Shown here piece after piece: positions 1-6,869 of a stretch of DNA of 46,533 bases (its first letter is position 1; every line of letters begins with the position of its first letter). Location of the stretch: the NCBI GenBank assembly GCA_023426365.1, contig JAFAAW010000138.1, positions 1-46,533 of the forward strand, given 5' to 3'. Below the pieces are notes generated by a model. That model saw only the letters and a list, made by a program, of their open reading frames with translations. It made no database searches and was not told the origin of the DNA. The translations under genes were made by a program, and so were the position numbers. Source of the stretch: Pseudomonadota bacterium. Its GTDB lineage: Bacteria > Pseudomonadota > Alphaproteobacteria > Rhodospirillales > Magnetospirillaceae.

Positions 1-1364
1 TGGTCGAGCAAAGCGCCCAATGGGTGCAGCAGGCGATCATCGACCCCGAGGGCGATTTCGTCACCCTGGCCGAGGTCTACGGCCACGTGGTGGTGGATGC
101 GAGCGCCCATACCGAGGCCGCCCTGCAACAGGTTGCCGCCCGCGTGCGCCAGCACCGCGTCTCGGTGGTGCTGAATCTGGAAAATCTGGAAACCGAGCGC
201 CAGATGCGCCACGCCGCCGCCTTCCTCGGCGGCCTGTTCGACGTCGAGCGCGATTACTGGTTTCCCATGCTGGTGGTGGTGGACGAGGCGCAACTGTTTG
301 CCCCGGCCGCGGCCGGCGAGGTGTCGGACGAAGCGCGCAAATCCAGCCTGGGCGCCATGACCAACCTGATGTGCCGTGGCCGCAAGCGCGGCCTGGCCGG
401 CATCATCGCCACCCAGCGTCTGGCCAAGCTGGCCAAGAACGTGGCGGCCGAGGCGTCGAACTTCCTGATGGGCCGCACCTTCCTCGACATCGACATGAGC
501 CGCGCCGCCGACCTGCTGGGCATGGAGCGGCGGCAGGCGGAGATGTTCCGCGACCTCAATCGCGGCCACTTCATCGCGCTGGGGCCGGCGCTGGCCCGCC
601 GGCCGCTGCCCATCCGCATCGGCACGGTGCAGACCGACGGCCGCACCGGCAACGCGCGGCTGATGCCGCTGCCGGAAACCCCGCCCGAGGACGCCCGCGA
701 CCTGATCATGAAGCCGGGCGAGAACGAGCAGTTGCGGGTGATGTCGCGCCCGGCGCCCAGCACCGCCGACATCCTGGCGCAACTGGCCGCCAGCGCGCCG
801 CCGCCGCCGCCCGCCGCGCTGTCGCTGGTGGCGGAAGTGTCCGCCGCCCCGCGCGAGCCGGCGGCGCCCAAGCCCAGCCTGGACGAGGTTCTGCGCGAGG
901 TTCTGGGCGACCCGGACGCGCTTTATCGCAACGTCGCCCAGGTCTATCAGGACTTCCTGGTGCGTTGCCGCCAGTACGGCGTCAACGGCCGCATCATCGA
1001 CCTGGCCGCCTTCCGCCGCAAGATGGCCACCGCGCGGGCCGGCGTGGACGCCGAAACCGCCGACACGCCGGAATGGGAAAAGGCGCTGCAATTGTCCACC
1101 GCCCTGCCCGAGGACATCCAGGCGGTGTTCCTGATGCTGGCGCGCGCGGCCCATGACGGCGCGCCGTGCCCGTCCAACGCCCAGATCGCCCGTGCCCGCG
1201 GCTCGCGCAGCCCGCGCCGCGCGCTGGGCCTTTTGGACCACATGACCAATGCCGGCCTGATCGCCGCCGACGTGGATGCCTATGGCAACCGCATCATCGC
1301 GCTGCCGGCCCTGGGCTGGCAGACGGCCCCCGGCAATCCCGACCTGGAAGAGGACGTGGCCTGA
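1..1364 (+). CDS. HerA/DUF87-like ATP-binding protein, 5'-truncated
   Basis: The reading frame is open from the left edge (codons in phase from base 3), so the N-terminus, including any Walker A loop, lies outside the window. What remains has a hydrophobic strand ending in VVVDEAQLF (bases about 265-300), a good Walker B with a following Gln, then a sensor-like stretch with RGRKRGLAGIIATQR, typical of HerA/VirB4-type hexameric ATPases that scan DNA or secretion substrates. After about residue 230 of the visible part comes an Ala/Pro-rich linker (SAPPPPPAALS) and a C-terminal region with a helix-turn-helix-like look (NAQIARARGSRSPRRALGLLDHM), perhaps a winged helix. The family is clear as a P-loop ATPase; the cellular role is not. 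It converges on the OmpA-type gene 58 bp downstream. Confidence 0.75.
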   Translation, partial: VEQSAQWVQQAIIDPEGDFVTLAEVYGHVVVDASAHTEAALQQVAARVRQHRVSVVLNLENLETERQMRHAAAFLGGLFDVERDYWFPMLVVVDEAQLFAPAAAGEVSDEARKSSLGAMTNLMCRGRKRGLAGIIATQRLAKLAKNVAAEASNFLMGRTFLDIDMSRAADLLGMERRQAEMFRDLNRGHFIALGPALARRPLPIRIGTVQTDGRTGNARLMPLPETPPEDARDLIMKPGENEQLRVMSRPAPSTADILAQLAASAPPPPPAALSLVAEVSAAPREPAAPKPSLDEVLREVLGDPDALYRNVAQVYQDFLVRCRQYGVNGRIIDLAAFRRKMATARAGVDAETADTPEWEKALQLSTALPEDIQAVFLMLARAAHDGAPCPSNAQIARARGSRSPRRALGLLDHMTNAGLIAADVDAYGNRIIALPALGWQTAPGNPDLEEDVA

Positions 1365-1399
1365 GCGTTGCCGCGCCGTCCGTCGGTCGCGCGGCTGCG

Positions 1400-1432
1400 C
1401 CGGCTATTGAATCTGACCCCGGCTATTGAATC
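1400..1432. repeat. 14-bp direct repeat at the 3' end of the OmpA-type gene
   Basis: CCGGCTATTGAATC occurs at 1400-1413 and again at 1419-1432, a period of 19 bp. The second copy contains the stop codon and last codons of the minus-strand OmpA-type gene; the first lies just beyond it. It looks like a short duplication of the gene end, or a trace of a small mobile sequence. Confidence 0.7.
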
Positions 1433-2022
1433 GTCACGGAAACGCGCCGGTTGCGCGGCTCGGCGGTGCCGTCCGGCACCTTGACCAACGGGTTGCGCTT
1501 GCCGTGCGAGGTGGCCTCGATCGAGGTGGCGGGCACGCCCATCCTGACCAGCAGGTCGCGCACCATCTCGGCCCGCTCGCGCGACACCTTGATGTTGGTT
1601 TCGTCCGATCCGGTGCCGTCGGCATGGCCGGCCACCAGCACGTGTGGATGGGTCCAACCGCGCAGCACCTCGGCCACGCGCGGAACGTCGGCCCGCGATT
1701 CGTCGCGCAGCTCGCTGCTGCCGGTCTTGAAATACAGCACGAAGGTTTGCGGGCGCGGCGGCATGGCCTCCAGCGCACGGCCCCACACCTGATCGATGGT
1801 GCGGTCGTCGATGGCCTTGGGCGCGGTGGGCGCCGCCTTGGCGTCGGCGACCTGGGCCACGGTCTTGGCCTGGTCCAGCACCTGCGCGCCGCCGCCGGCA
1901 GTCACCTCGACGCGCCCCACATGGCCGTCGGGATCGGCCAGCAGCACCACGCGGTCGCCGTTCGAACAGGCGGCCAGGGCCAGCAGGGCGCAGGCGGCGG
2001 CGAATGGCCTGACATCACTCAT
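1423..2022 (-). CDS. OmpA-family peptidoglycan-binding lipoprotein
   Basis: 199 residues. The N-terminus (MSDVRPFAAACALLALAACS) is a lipoprotein signal with the lipobox LAAC, so the mature protein should be anchored by Cys19. Residues about 90-199 form an OmpA C-terminal domain: FVLYFKTGSSEL, then VLVAGHADGTGSD and the SRERAEMVRDLLV helix, ending in the NRRVSVTI strand; this fold binds diaminopimelate of peptidoglycan. The start codon overlaps the end of the upstream FecR-like gene by 8 bp (ATGAGTGATG), so the two are translationally coupled. The likely role is tethering the outer membrane or an envelope complex to the cell wall. There is no beta-barrel domain, so it is not a classical OmpA porin. 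Confidence 0.85.
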   Translation of the reverse strand: MSDVRPFAAACALLALAACSNGDRVVLLADPDGHVGRVEVTAGGGAQVLDQAKTVAQVADAKAAPTAPKAIDDRTIDQVWGRALEAMPPRPQTFVLYFKTGSSELRDESRADVPRVAEVLRGWTHPHVLVAGHADGTGSDETNIKVSRERAEMVRDLLVRMGVPATSIEATSHGKRNPLVKVPDGTAEPRNRRVSVTIQ

Positions 2023-2470
2023 CGCCCGTCACCTCGACCAGGAAGCTGGTGCCGCGAATGCCGATGACCATCACCGGCGTCTGGACCTTGACGTTCTCGG
2101 GGGCCAGCTTGGCGGTCTGGCCGCTGACCACCGCAAAGGTGCCCTTGAGCAGGCGCAGGCCCATCTTCACGTCCTCGCGGGCGGGGTCGAAGGCGAATTC
2201 GTCCAGCGCCATCCGCCCGTTGGGCCCCATGGACAAGGTGGTGTCGTCGCGAAAGGTGATCCCCAGGCTGGCATTGGCGCCAGTGGCGAGCACGTCGTCT
2301 TGGAACACGTCGTTGCCGGCCGCCAGCGGCTGGCTGGCGCCGGCCCGGGTGACGGTGGCGCTGCCCGACAGGGTCTTGACCAGGCCGATGGCCTCGGCGG
2401 CGCCGGCCGGGCCGGCCGGGCCGGCCGCAAGCAGGGGCAGCAGGCAGGCCGCCGCGATCTTTCTGCGCAC
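2015..2470 (-). CDS. Secreted FecR-domain protein
   Basis: 151 residues with a cleavable signal peptide (hydrophobic core about residues 6-20, then a Gly/Pro/Ala run ending GAAEA). The rest matches the FecR fold: repeated beta-strands, a FRDDTTLSMGPNGRMALDEF block and a C-terminal TPVMVIGIRGTSFLVEV strand, all typical of stand-alone periplasmic FecR proteins. Unlike FecR of iron-citrate signalling it has no N-terminal cytoplasmic anti-sigma part and no sigma factor or TonB receptor beside it. It overlaps the OmpA-type lipoprotein gene by 8 bp, which suggests a two-protein envelope unit. In other alphaproteobacteria such pairs often accompany CHASE2 adenylate cyclases, but none is present here. 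Confidence 0.85.
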   Translation of the reverse strand: MRRKIAAACLLPLLAAGPAGPAGAAEAIGLVKTLSGSATVTRAGASQPLAAGNDVFQDDVLATGANASLGITFRDDTTLSMGPNGRMALDEFAFDPAREDVKMGLRLLKGTFAVVSGQTAKLAPENVKVQTPVMVIGIRGTSFLVEVTGDE

Positions 2471-2549
2471 GATCTAACCCCCTCCCTGGTGGAACATTCG
2501 TTCATTAGGGCGCCGAGTGGCCGGCGCAGTCAATGGTTGTGTGCGTTGC

Positions 2550-3026
2550 TCAGCCGCTGGCGATGTCGGCCGCCGTCCCGTCGGTGGCGTCGATCAGGTC
2601 CTGGGCCGCCGCCTTGATCTGCAATCCGCGCTGGCCGCCATTGACGACGATGAAGGGCAGGGACAGCGCGGAGGCGTCGAAAAAGGTGCGGATGCGCTTT
2701 TTCTGCCCCAGCGGCGAGATGCCGCCCACCTTGTAGCCCGACAGCCGTTCGGCGTCGGGCACTTTCATCATGGCCACCGATTTCTTGCCCGCCGCATGGG
2801 CCAACGCCTTCAGGTTCAGTTCCCGGTCGGACGGCACCACGGCGATCAGCGGTTCGTCCCCGGCGACGGTCATCAGCGTCTTGAACACCTGATGGGCCGG
2901 CAATCCCATGGCCTCGGCCGCCTGCAGGCCGATCGACGGCGCATCGGGGTCGTATTCGTATTCCAGCACCTCGTAAGGTTTCCTGGCGCGGTCCATGGCG
3001 GTGGTGGCGGGGGTCTTCTTGCCCAT
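2550..3026 (-). CDS. ybaK: Cys-tRNA(Pro) deacylase YbaK/EbsC
   Basis: 158 residues, the normal length for the single-domain YbaK family. It hydrolyses cysteine wrongly attached to tRNA(Pro), acting in trans to prolyl-tRNA synthetase in the cytoplasm. Visible hallmarks are the N-terminal TPATTAMDRA, the FKTLMTVAGDEPLIAVVPSDRELNLKALA core (quoted in parts: FKTLM and VVPSDRELNLKALA), the AAGKKSVAMM segment, and GYKVGGISPLGQKKR near residue 105, the conserved substrate loop. It is followed 6 bp upstream of its start by the end of arfB, so the two translation quality-control genes form a likely operon. High certainty of family. Confidence 0.92.
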   Translation of the reverse strand: MGKKTPATTAMDRARKPYEVLEYEYDPDAPSIGLQAAEAMGLPAHQVFKTLMTVAGDEPLIAVVPSDRELNLKALAHAAGKKSVAMMKVPDAERLSGYKVGGISPLGQKKRIRTFFDASALSLPFIVVNGGQRGLQIKAAAQDLIDATDGTAADIASG

Positions 3027-3032
3027 GTCCTG

Positions 3033-3458
3033 TCAGTCCCAACCCGGTTTGCTTTGGCGCAGCGATTTTACCGCACCGCGCTTGCCCTTGGAATTCAGCC
3101 GTCTTTCCTGGCTGCCTTTGGTCGGCTTGGTGGGCTTGCGCTTGGGCGGCGGCGGCTTGGCCGCCTCGCGGATCAGCTCCACCAGCTTGGCCAGGGCCTC
3201 GGCGCGGTTGCGCTCCTGGCTGCGGTGTTCCTGGGCGGTGACGATCAGCACGCCGTCCAGGGTCAGCCGCCGTCCGGCCAGCCGGCACAACCGCTCCTTC
3301 ACCTCGTCGGGCAGGCTGGGGCTGCCCCGCACGTCGAAGCGCAACTGGACCGCCGTTTCCACCTTGTTGACGTTCTGCCCGCCCGGTCCCGAGGCGCGGG
3401 CGAAGCTTTCGTCGATCTCGCGCTCGTCGATCTGAATGCGGCGGGTGATGGGGATCAT
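3033..3458 (-). CDS. arfB: Alternative ribosome-rescue factor ArfB (peptidyl-tRNA hydrolase)
   Basis: 141 residues. A small class I release-factor relative that enters stalled ribosomes without a stop codon and hydrolyses the peptidyl-tRNA. The catalytic GGQ sits in ASGPGGQNVNKVETAV at about residues 23-38. The C-terminal tail is strongly basic (KPTKPTKGSQERRLNSKGKR and onward), the part that occupies the empty mRNA channel. Length and tail separate it from full release factors RF1/RF2. It heads a probable two-gene operon with ybaK. The ATG at 3456-3458 gives the conserved N-terminus (IPITRRIQIDEREIDESF). Confidence 0.93.
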   Translation of the reverse strand: MIPITRRIQIDEREIDESFARASGPGGQNVNKVETAVQLRFDVRGSPSLPDEVKERLCRLAGRRLTLDGVLIVTAQEHRSQERNRAEALAKLVELIREAAKPPPPKRKPTKPTKGSQERRLNSKGKRGAVKSLRQSKPGWD

Positions 3459-3551
3459 GGTGCTTACTTCAACAATGGGCGGCGGCGGCCATGGGGGCGG
3501 GCAGGCGGTCGGCCTAGACTGTGCCTGTCGCCCGACTATTTACAAGCCCGT

Positions 3552-3635
3552 TTCCATTCGGGACCGGTCCCGCCGGTTTTTCCATTCGGGGCCGATCCCG
3601 CCCCTTGTTCCATTCGGGGCCGATCCCGCCCCTTG
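3552..3635. repeat. 28-bp tandem repeat, three copies
   Basis: Three head-to-tail units of 28 bp with the core CCATTCGGGGCCGATCCCGC begin at about 3554, 3582 and 3610. Copies 2 and 3 are nearly identical; copy 1 differs at a few positions. They lie in the 256-bp gap between arfB and the DUF6125-like gene. The unit length is not a multiple of three, and no convincing gene covers it. Confidence 0.85.
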
Positions 3636-3680
3636 CCGCAATCGCGGGCGGGCGCCGCCATGTCCGCCCAGCCGCGGGTG

Positions 3681-3721
3681 GGCGTAACGGGGCGGCGGGG
3701 CCGCCCCAAAGGGGTCACGCC
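3681..3721 (-). terminator. Candidate hairpin terminator of the DUF6125-like gene
   Basis: A perfect 8-bp stem GGGGCGGC/GCCGCCCC (3689-3696 and 3700-3707) lies inside an imperfect outer arm (GGCGTAAC against GTCACGCC), right at the gene end. No U-run follows, so termination is plausible rather than clear. Confidence 0.4.
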
Positions 3722-4452
3722 GCCGTTTCGTCCTTGAGGCGGAAGCGCCAGGCGCAGAAATAATCGGCCGGATGCGGGTCGGGCGGACAGGCGATGCATT
3801 CGCATTCGATGCGCTTGTCCACGGTGGCGGCGAAGGTGGAATATTCCACCACGCCCGCCGACTTGCACGGATAGTCGGGCAGGCCCTTGCGCTGGCGGGC
3901 GTTCTGCACCCGACATTTGGTCATCTGCATGACCAGCGCGCCGTCCTCTTCGAAAAACACCTTCTGTTCGTTGATGGCGCCGTACATGCGGTGCAGGAAG
4001 GTGGCGGCCAGCACCTCCAGGCCGCCGGCCTCGGGCAGGCCCTTGAGTTCCTTGATGCGGGCGGCCTCCAGCGGCGAGAAGCTGGCCCAGCAGCCGTCGT
4101 TGATTTCCTTGGCCGCCGCCATGCCCTCGCGGGTTTCCACCGCCTGGAACCATACGCCGTCCAGCGCCAGCCAGTTGACGGCCATGGCCTCCAGCAGCTT
4201 GGACAGGTTCTCGGCCCCCAGCCCGGTCAGCGCCTTGGGCAGGCCGTTTTCGTCCTTGTCGGCGCCCAGGGTGGCGCACAGCCGGTCGATCATGATGGCG
4301 GTGGCGCGGTCGCCCGCGTCCTTTTCCATTTCCAGCGCCTTGTCGATGCCGAACTTGTCCACCGCGCCGGCGAACCACAGGCCGTAATGCACGGCCATGC
4401 GGCGTGCCGCGTCGATCACCGCCTGGGCCAACTGCCTGGTGTCGTTGTCCAT
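3715..4452 (-). CDS. Cysteine-rich cytosolic protein, DUF6125-like
   Basis: 245 residues from the ATG at 4450-4452, preceded by GGAGGAAAA (a good ribosome site); a much longer open frame upstream is not used because it runs through the divergent modE gene. The N-terminal 160 residues are helical and soluble, with no signal or membrane segment. The C-terminal 65 residues carry six cysteines: C180, C196, C217, C219, C222 (CECIAC) and C233, in the setting MTKCRVQNAR, DYPCKSAG, ACPPDPHP and YFCAWRF. This pattern resembles the DUF6125 / ATC-hydrolase-like group and could bind a metal or Fe-S centre. The function is unknown. It is transcribed away from the molybdate operon across a 186-bp gap, which hints at, but does not show, a link to molybdenum metabolism. 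Confidence 0.6.
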   Translation of the reverse strand: MDNDTRQLAQAVIDAARRMAVHYGLWFAGAVDKFGIDKALEMEKDAGDRATAIMIDRLCATLGADKDENGLPKALTGLGAENLSKLLEAMAVNWLALDGVWFQAVETREGMAAAKEINDGCWASFSPLEAARIKELKGLPEAGGLEVLAATFLHRMYGAINEQKVFFEEDGALVMQMTKCRVQNARQRKGLPDYPCKSAGVVEYSTFAATVDKRIECECIACPPDPHPADYFCAWRFRLKDETAA

Positions 4453-4605
4453 TCCGTTTTCCTCCGCTTCTTGTCGGTTGGCACGGCGCCAGACTAGGGC
4501 GCCCGGGCGCGGTTGGCGATGTCGCGAGGGCTCAGGATTCATGAGCGTTTTTGCCGATCCGGCCAAGGTGCGGCCCAACAGAACTGGCGGGGACGGGAGG
4601 GATCG

Positions 4606-4629
4606 CGTAGTATCGCCGCGGATATAGCG
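4606..4629 (+). promoter_or_regulatory. Candidate Mo-box (ModE operator)
   Basis: CGTAGTAT (4606-4613), an 8-bp spacer and ATATAGCG (4622-4629) form an inverted repeat. The right half is a perfect match to the ModE half-site CGNTATAT (read on the other strand) and the left half matches 6 of 8. The 8-bp gap is the one I recall for the Escherichia coli modA operator. The site abuts the ribosome-binding site of modE (GGAG, 4629-4632), so a bound dimer would block modEBC expression. Confidence 0.55.
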
Positions 4630-4638
4630 GAGTGCCCG

Positions 4639-5007
4639 GTGTCGCGCGATCTCAAGCTCAGGATCAAGTTGTGTGCCTATGCCGCGCTGGGGCCGGGCAA
4701 GGTGGGATTGCTGGAGGCGGTGGACCGCTGCGGTTCCATCACGGCCGCCGCCAAGGACCAGGGCATGTCGTACCGCCGCGCCTGGCTGCTGCTGGACGAG
4801 ATGAACCGCGCCCTGGCCGAGCCGGTGGTGGAGGCCAGCTTCGGCGGCGCCAAGGGCGGCGGCGCCCGCCTGACCGCCACCGGCCGCACGGTGATCGAGC
4901 TGTATCGCCGCATCGAGGCCAAGGCGCGCGCCGCCATCGCCGACGATCTGGCGGTTCTGGCCGGGCTGCTGGCGCCCCACGGGGAAGACGGCTCATGTTC
5001 GCCCTGA
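4639..5007 (+). CDS. modE: ModE-type molybdate-responsive regulator, HTH domain only
   Basis: 122 residues from a GTG start at 4639 with GGAG six bases upstream; an ATG at 4513 would add a non-conserved extension across the Mo-box. The protein is a winged helix-turn-helix of the ModE/LysR-like type: LGPGKVGLLEAVDRCGSITAAAKDQGMSYRRAW (quoted in parts: GSITAAAKDQGMSYRRAW is the recognition helix region), then FGGAKGGGARLTATG, the wing. The two Mop/TOBE molybdate-binding domains of E. coli ModE (262 residues) are absent, so it cannot sense molybdate the same way. It overlaps modB by 13 bp and is the first gene of modE-modB-modC. Confidence 0.85.
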   Translation: MSRDLKLRIKLCAYAALGPGKVGLLEAVDRCGSITAAAKDQGMSYRRAWLLLDEMNRALAEPVVEASFGGAKGGGARLTATGRTVIELYRRIEAKARAAIADDLAVLAGLLAPHGEDGSCSP

Positions 5008-5687
5008 CCCCGCTGGAGATCGAGGCGCTGCGCCTCAGCCTGCTGGTGTCGGGCTGGGCCGTGCTGGGCTCGCTGCCGCTGGGCATCGCCTGCGCCTGGC
5101 TGCTGGCGCGGCGGGACTTTCCCGGCAAGACGGTGGTGGACGGTCTGATCCACCTGCCGCTGGTGCTGCCGCCGGTGGTGGTGGGCTATGCCCTGCTGGT
5201 GCTGTTGGGGCGGCGCGGGGTGGTGGGCAGCCTGCTCTACGACTGGTTCGGCATCACCCTGGCCTTCACCTGGAAGGGGGCGGCCATCGCCAGCGCGGTG
5301 ATCGCCTTTCCGCTGATGGTGCGGGCCATCCGCCTGTCGCTGGAAGGGGTGGACCGCGGGCTGGAACAGGCGGCGCGCACCTTGGGCTGCGGCCCGGCGC
5401 GCACCTTCTTCACCGTCACCCTGCCGCTGGTGGCGCCCGGCGTGCTGACCGGCGTGATCCTGGCCTTTGCCCGTTCGCTGTCGGAATTCGGCGCCACCAT
5501 CACCTTCGTCTCCAACATCCCGGGCGAAACCCGCACCCTGCCCATCGCGCTTTATGCGCTGACCCAGGTGCCGGGCAGCGACGAGGCGGCGCTCAGGCTG
5601 TGCGTGATCTCGGTGGCGGTCGCCTTCGCCGCGCTGATCACGTCGGAACTGCTGTCGCGCCGCGTCCAGGCGCGGCTGAGGGGCTAG
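4995..5687 (+). CDS. modB: Molybdate ABC transporter permease ModB
   Basis: 230 residues. An inner-membrane permease of the molybdate importer with five to six hydrophobic segments (about residues 12-34, 47-70, 85-108, 135-160, 195-220). The ABC-coupling EAA loop is visible as EQAARTLGCGPARTFF, followed by VAPGVLTGVILAFARSLSEFGATI, the most conserved part of CysW/ModB permeases. It starts inside the end of modE (13-bp overlap) and is followed 4 bp later by modC. The periplasmic binding protein gene modA is not in the window. ModB and CysW/ThiP are related, but pairing with ModE and a TOBE-bearing ATPase favours molybdate. Confidence 0.92.
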   Translation: MFALTPLEIEALRLSLLVSGWAVLGSLPLGIACAWLLARRDFPGKTVVDGLIHLPLVLPPVVVGYALLVLLGRRGVVGSLLYDWFGITLAFTWKGAAIASAVIAFPLMVRAIRLSLEGVDRGLEQAARTLGCGPARTFFTVTLPLVAPGVLTGVILAFARSLSEFGATITFVSNIPGETRTLPIALYALTQVPGSDEAALRLCVISVAVAFAALITSELLSRRVQARLRG

Positions 5688-5691
5688 GGCC

Positions 5692-6780
5692 ATGCTGGAC
5701 CTGTCCATCCGCCGTCGCCAGGGCGATTTCCAGGTGGACGTGGCGCTGCAATCGGGGCCGGGGGTGACGGCGCTGTTCGGCCGCTCGGGTTCGGGCAAAA
5801 GCTCGGTCATCAACATGGTGGCCGGGCTGGCACGGCCCGACGCCGGGCATATCCGGGTGGACGGCAAGGTGCTGTTCGATTCGGGCGCCGGCATCGACCT
5901 TGCCCCCGAACGCCGCCGCCTGGGCTATGTGTTCCAGGATTCGCGGCTGTTTCCCCACCTGTCGGTCAACGGCAACCTGACCTTCGGCATGAATAGGCTG
6001 GCGCCCTCGCAACGGCGCGTCGGCTTCGATGCGGTGGTGGATGTGCTGGGCATCGGCCATTTGCTGGACCGTCGCCCCGGCGGCCTGTCGGGCGGCGAGC
6101 GCCAGCGCGTCGCCATCGGACGCGCCCTGCTCGCCAGCCCGCGCATCCTGCTGATGGACGAGCCGCTGGCGGCGCTGGACGGGTCGCGCAAGGCCGAGCT
6201 GCTGCCCTTCATCGCCCGGCTGTCGCGCCAGTTCGCCATCCCCATCCTGTATGTCAGCCACTCCATGGACGAGGTCCTGCGGCTGGCCGACACCCTGGTG
6301 CTGATGGACGAAGGACAGGCCAAGGCGGTGGGGCCGGTGGAAAGCCTGATGGCGCGCACCGACCTGCGCCCGCTGACCGGCCGCTACGAGGCGGGCGCGG
6401 TCATCCGCGCCACCGTGGCCGGCCATGACGCCACCTATGGCATCACCCGCCTGGATTTCTCGGGCGGGGTGTTGCAGGTGGCGAAAACCGACCTGCCGGT
6501 GGGCACCGCCGTGCGCCTGCGCATCCATGCCCGCGACGTGTCCATCGCCATCGATCCGCCCAGCCGCATCAGCATGCGCAACGTGCTGCCCGCCCAGGTC
6601 AAATCTGTCAGCGCGGCCGAGGGCTGGCTGGTGGACGTGGTGCTGGATTGCGGCGGCACCGACATCTGGGCGCAGATCACCGCCGCGGCCCAGGCCAGCC
6701 TGTGCCTGCGCCCGGGCATGCGGGCGGTGGCGCTGATCAAGGCGCTGACCATCGCGCGCGGCGACATGGCCGAGACCTGA
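5692..6780 (+). CDS. modC: Molybdate ABC transporter ATP-binding protein ModC
   Basis: 362 residues, the full ModC length. Walker A is GRSGSGKSS (about residues 30-38), the Q-loop is in GYVFQDSRLFPHLSV, the ABC signature is LSGGERQRVAIGRALL (about 131-146), Walker B LLMDEPLAALD follows, and the switch His is in YVSHSMDEVLRLAD. The C-terminal 70 residues form a Mop/TOBE domain (DVSIAIDPPSRISMRNVLPAQVKSV in part), which binds oxyanion and may let the ATPase itself respond to intracellular molybdate. It ends the operon and is followed by a strong bidirectional hairpin. Confidence 0.95.
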   Translation: MLDLSIRRRQGDFQVDVALQSGPGVTALFGRSGSGKSSVINMVAGLARPDAGHIRVDGKVLFDSGAGIDLAPERRRLGYVFQDSRLFPHLSVNGNLTFGMNRLAPSQRRVGFDAVVDVLGIGHLLDRRPGGLSGGERQRVAIGRALLASPRILLMDEPLAALDGSRKAELLPFIARLSRQFAIPILYVSHSMDEVLRLADTLVLMDEGQAKAVGPVESLMARTDLRPLTGRYEAGAVIRATVAGHDATYGITRLDFSGGVLQVAKTDLPVGTAVRLRIHARDVSIAIDPPSRISMRNVLPAQVKSVSAAEGWLVDVVLDCGGTDIWAQITAAAQASLCLRPGMRAVALIKALTIARGDMAET

Positions 6781-6816
6781 CCGCGCCCGAGCCGACGCTC
6801 ACCAAGACGCCCGAAA

Positions 6817-6855
6817 GAAAAGGCCCCCTTCCGCCGGGCGGAAGGGGGCCTGTTT
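6817..6855. terminator. Bidirectional terminator between modC and the diguanylate cyclase gene
   Basis: Inverted arms AGGCCCCCTTCCGCC (6821-6835) and its complement (6837-6851) can pair almost fully. On the minus strand the stem is followed by TTTTCTTTC, a good U-tract for the cyclase gene; on the plus strand by a short GTTTC for modC. Confidence 0.85.
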
Positions 6856-6869
6856 CGACGGCGCGGCGA

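Noticed and set aside
2517..3737. Plus-strand 406-codon frame over ybaK and arfB
   Set aside because: It covers two convincing minus-strand genes and runs through the 28-bp tandem repeat; the composition is that of a shadow frame.
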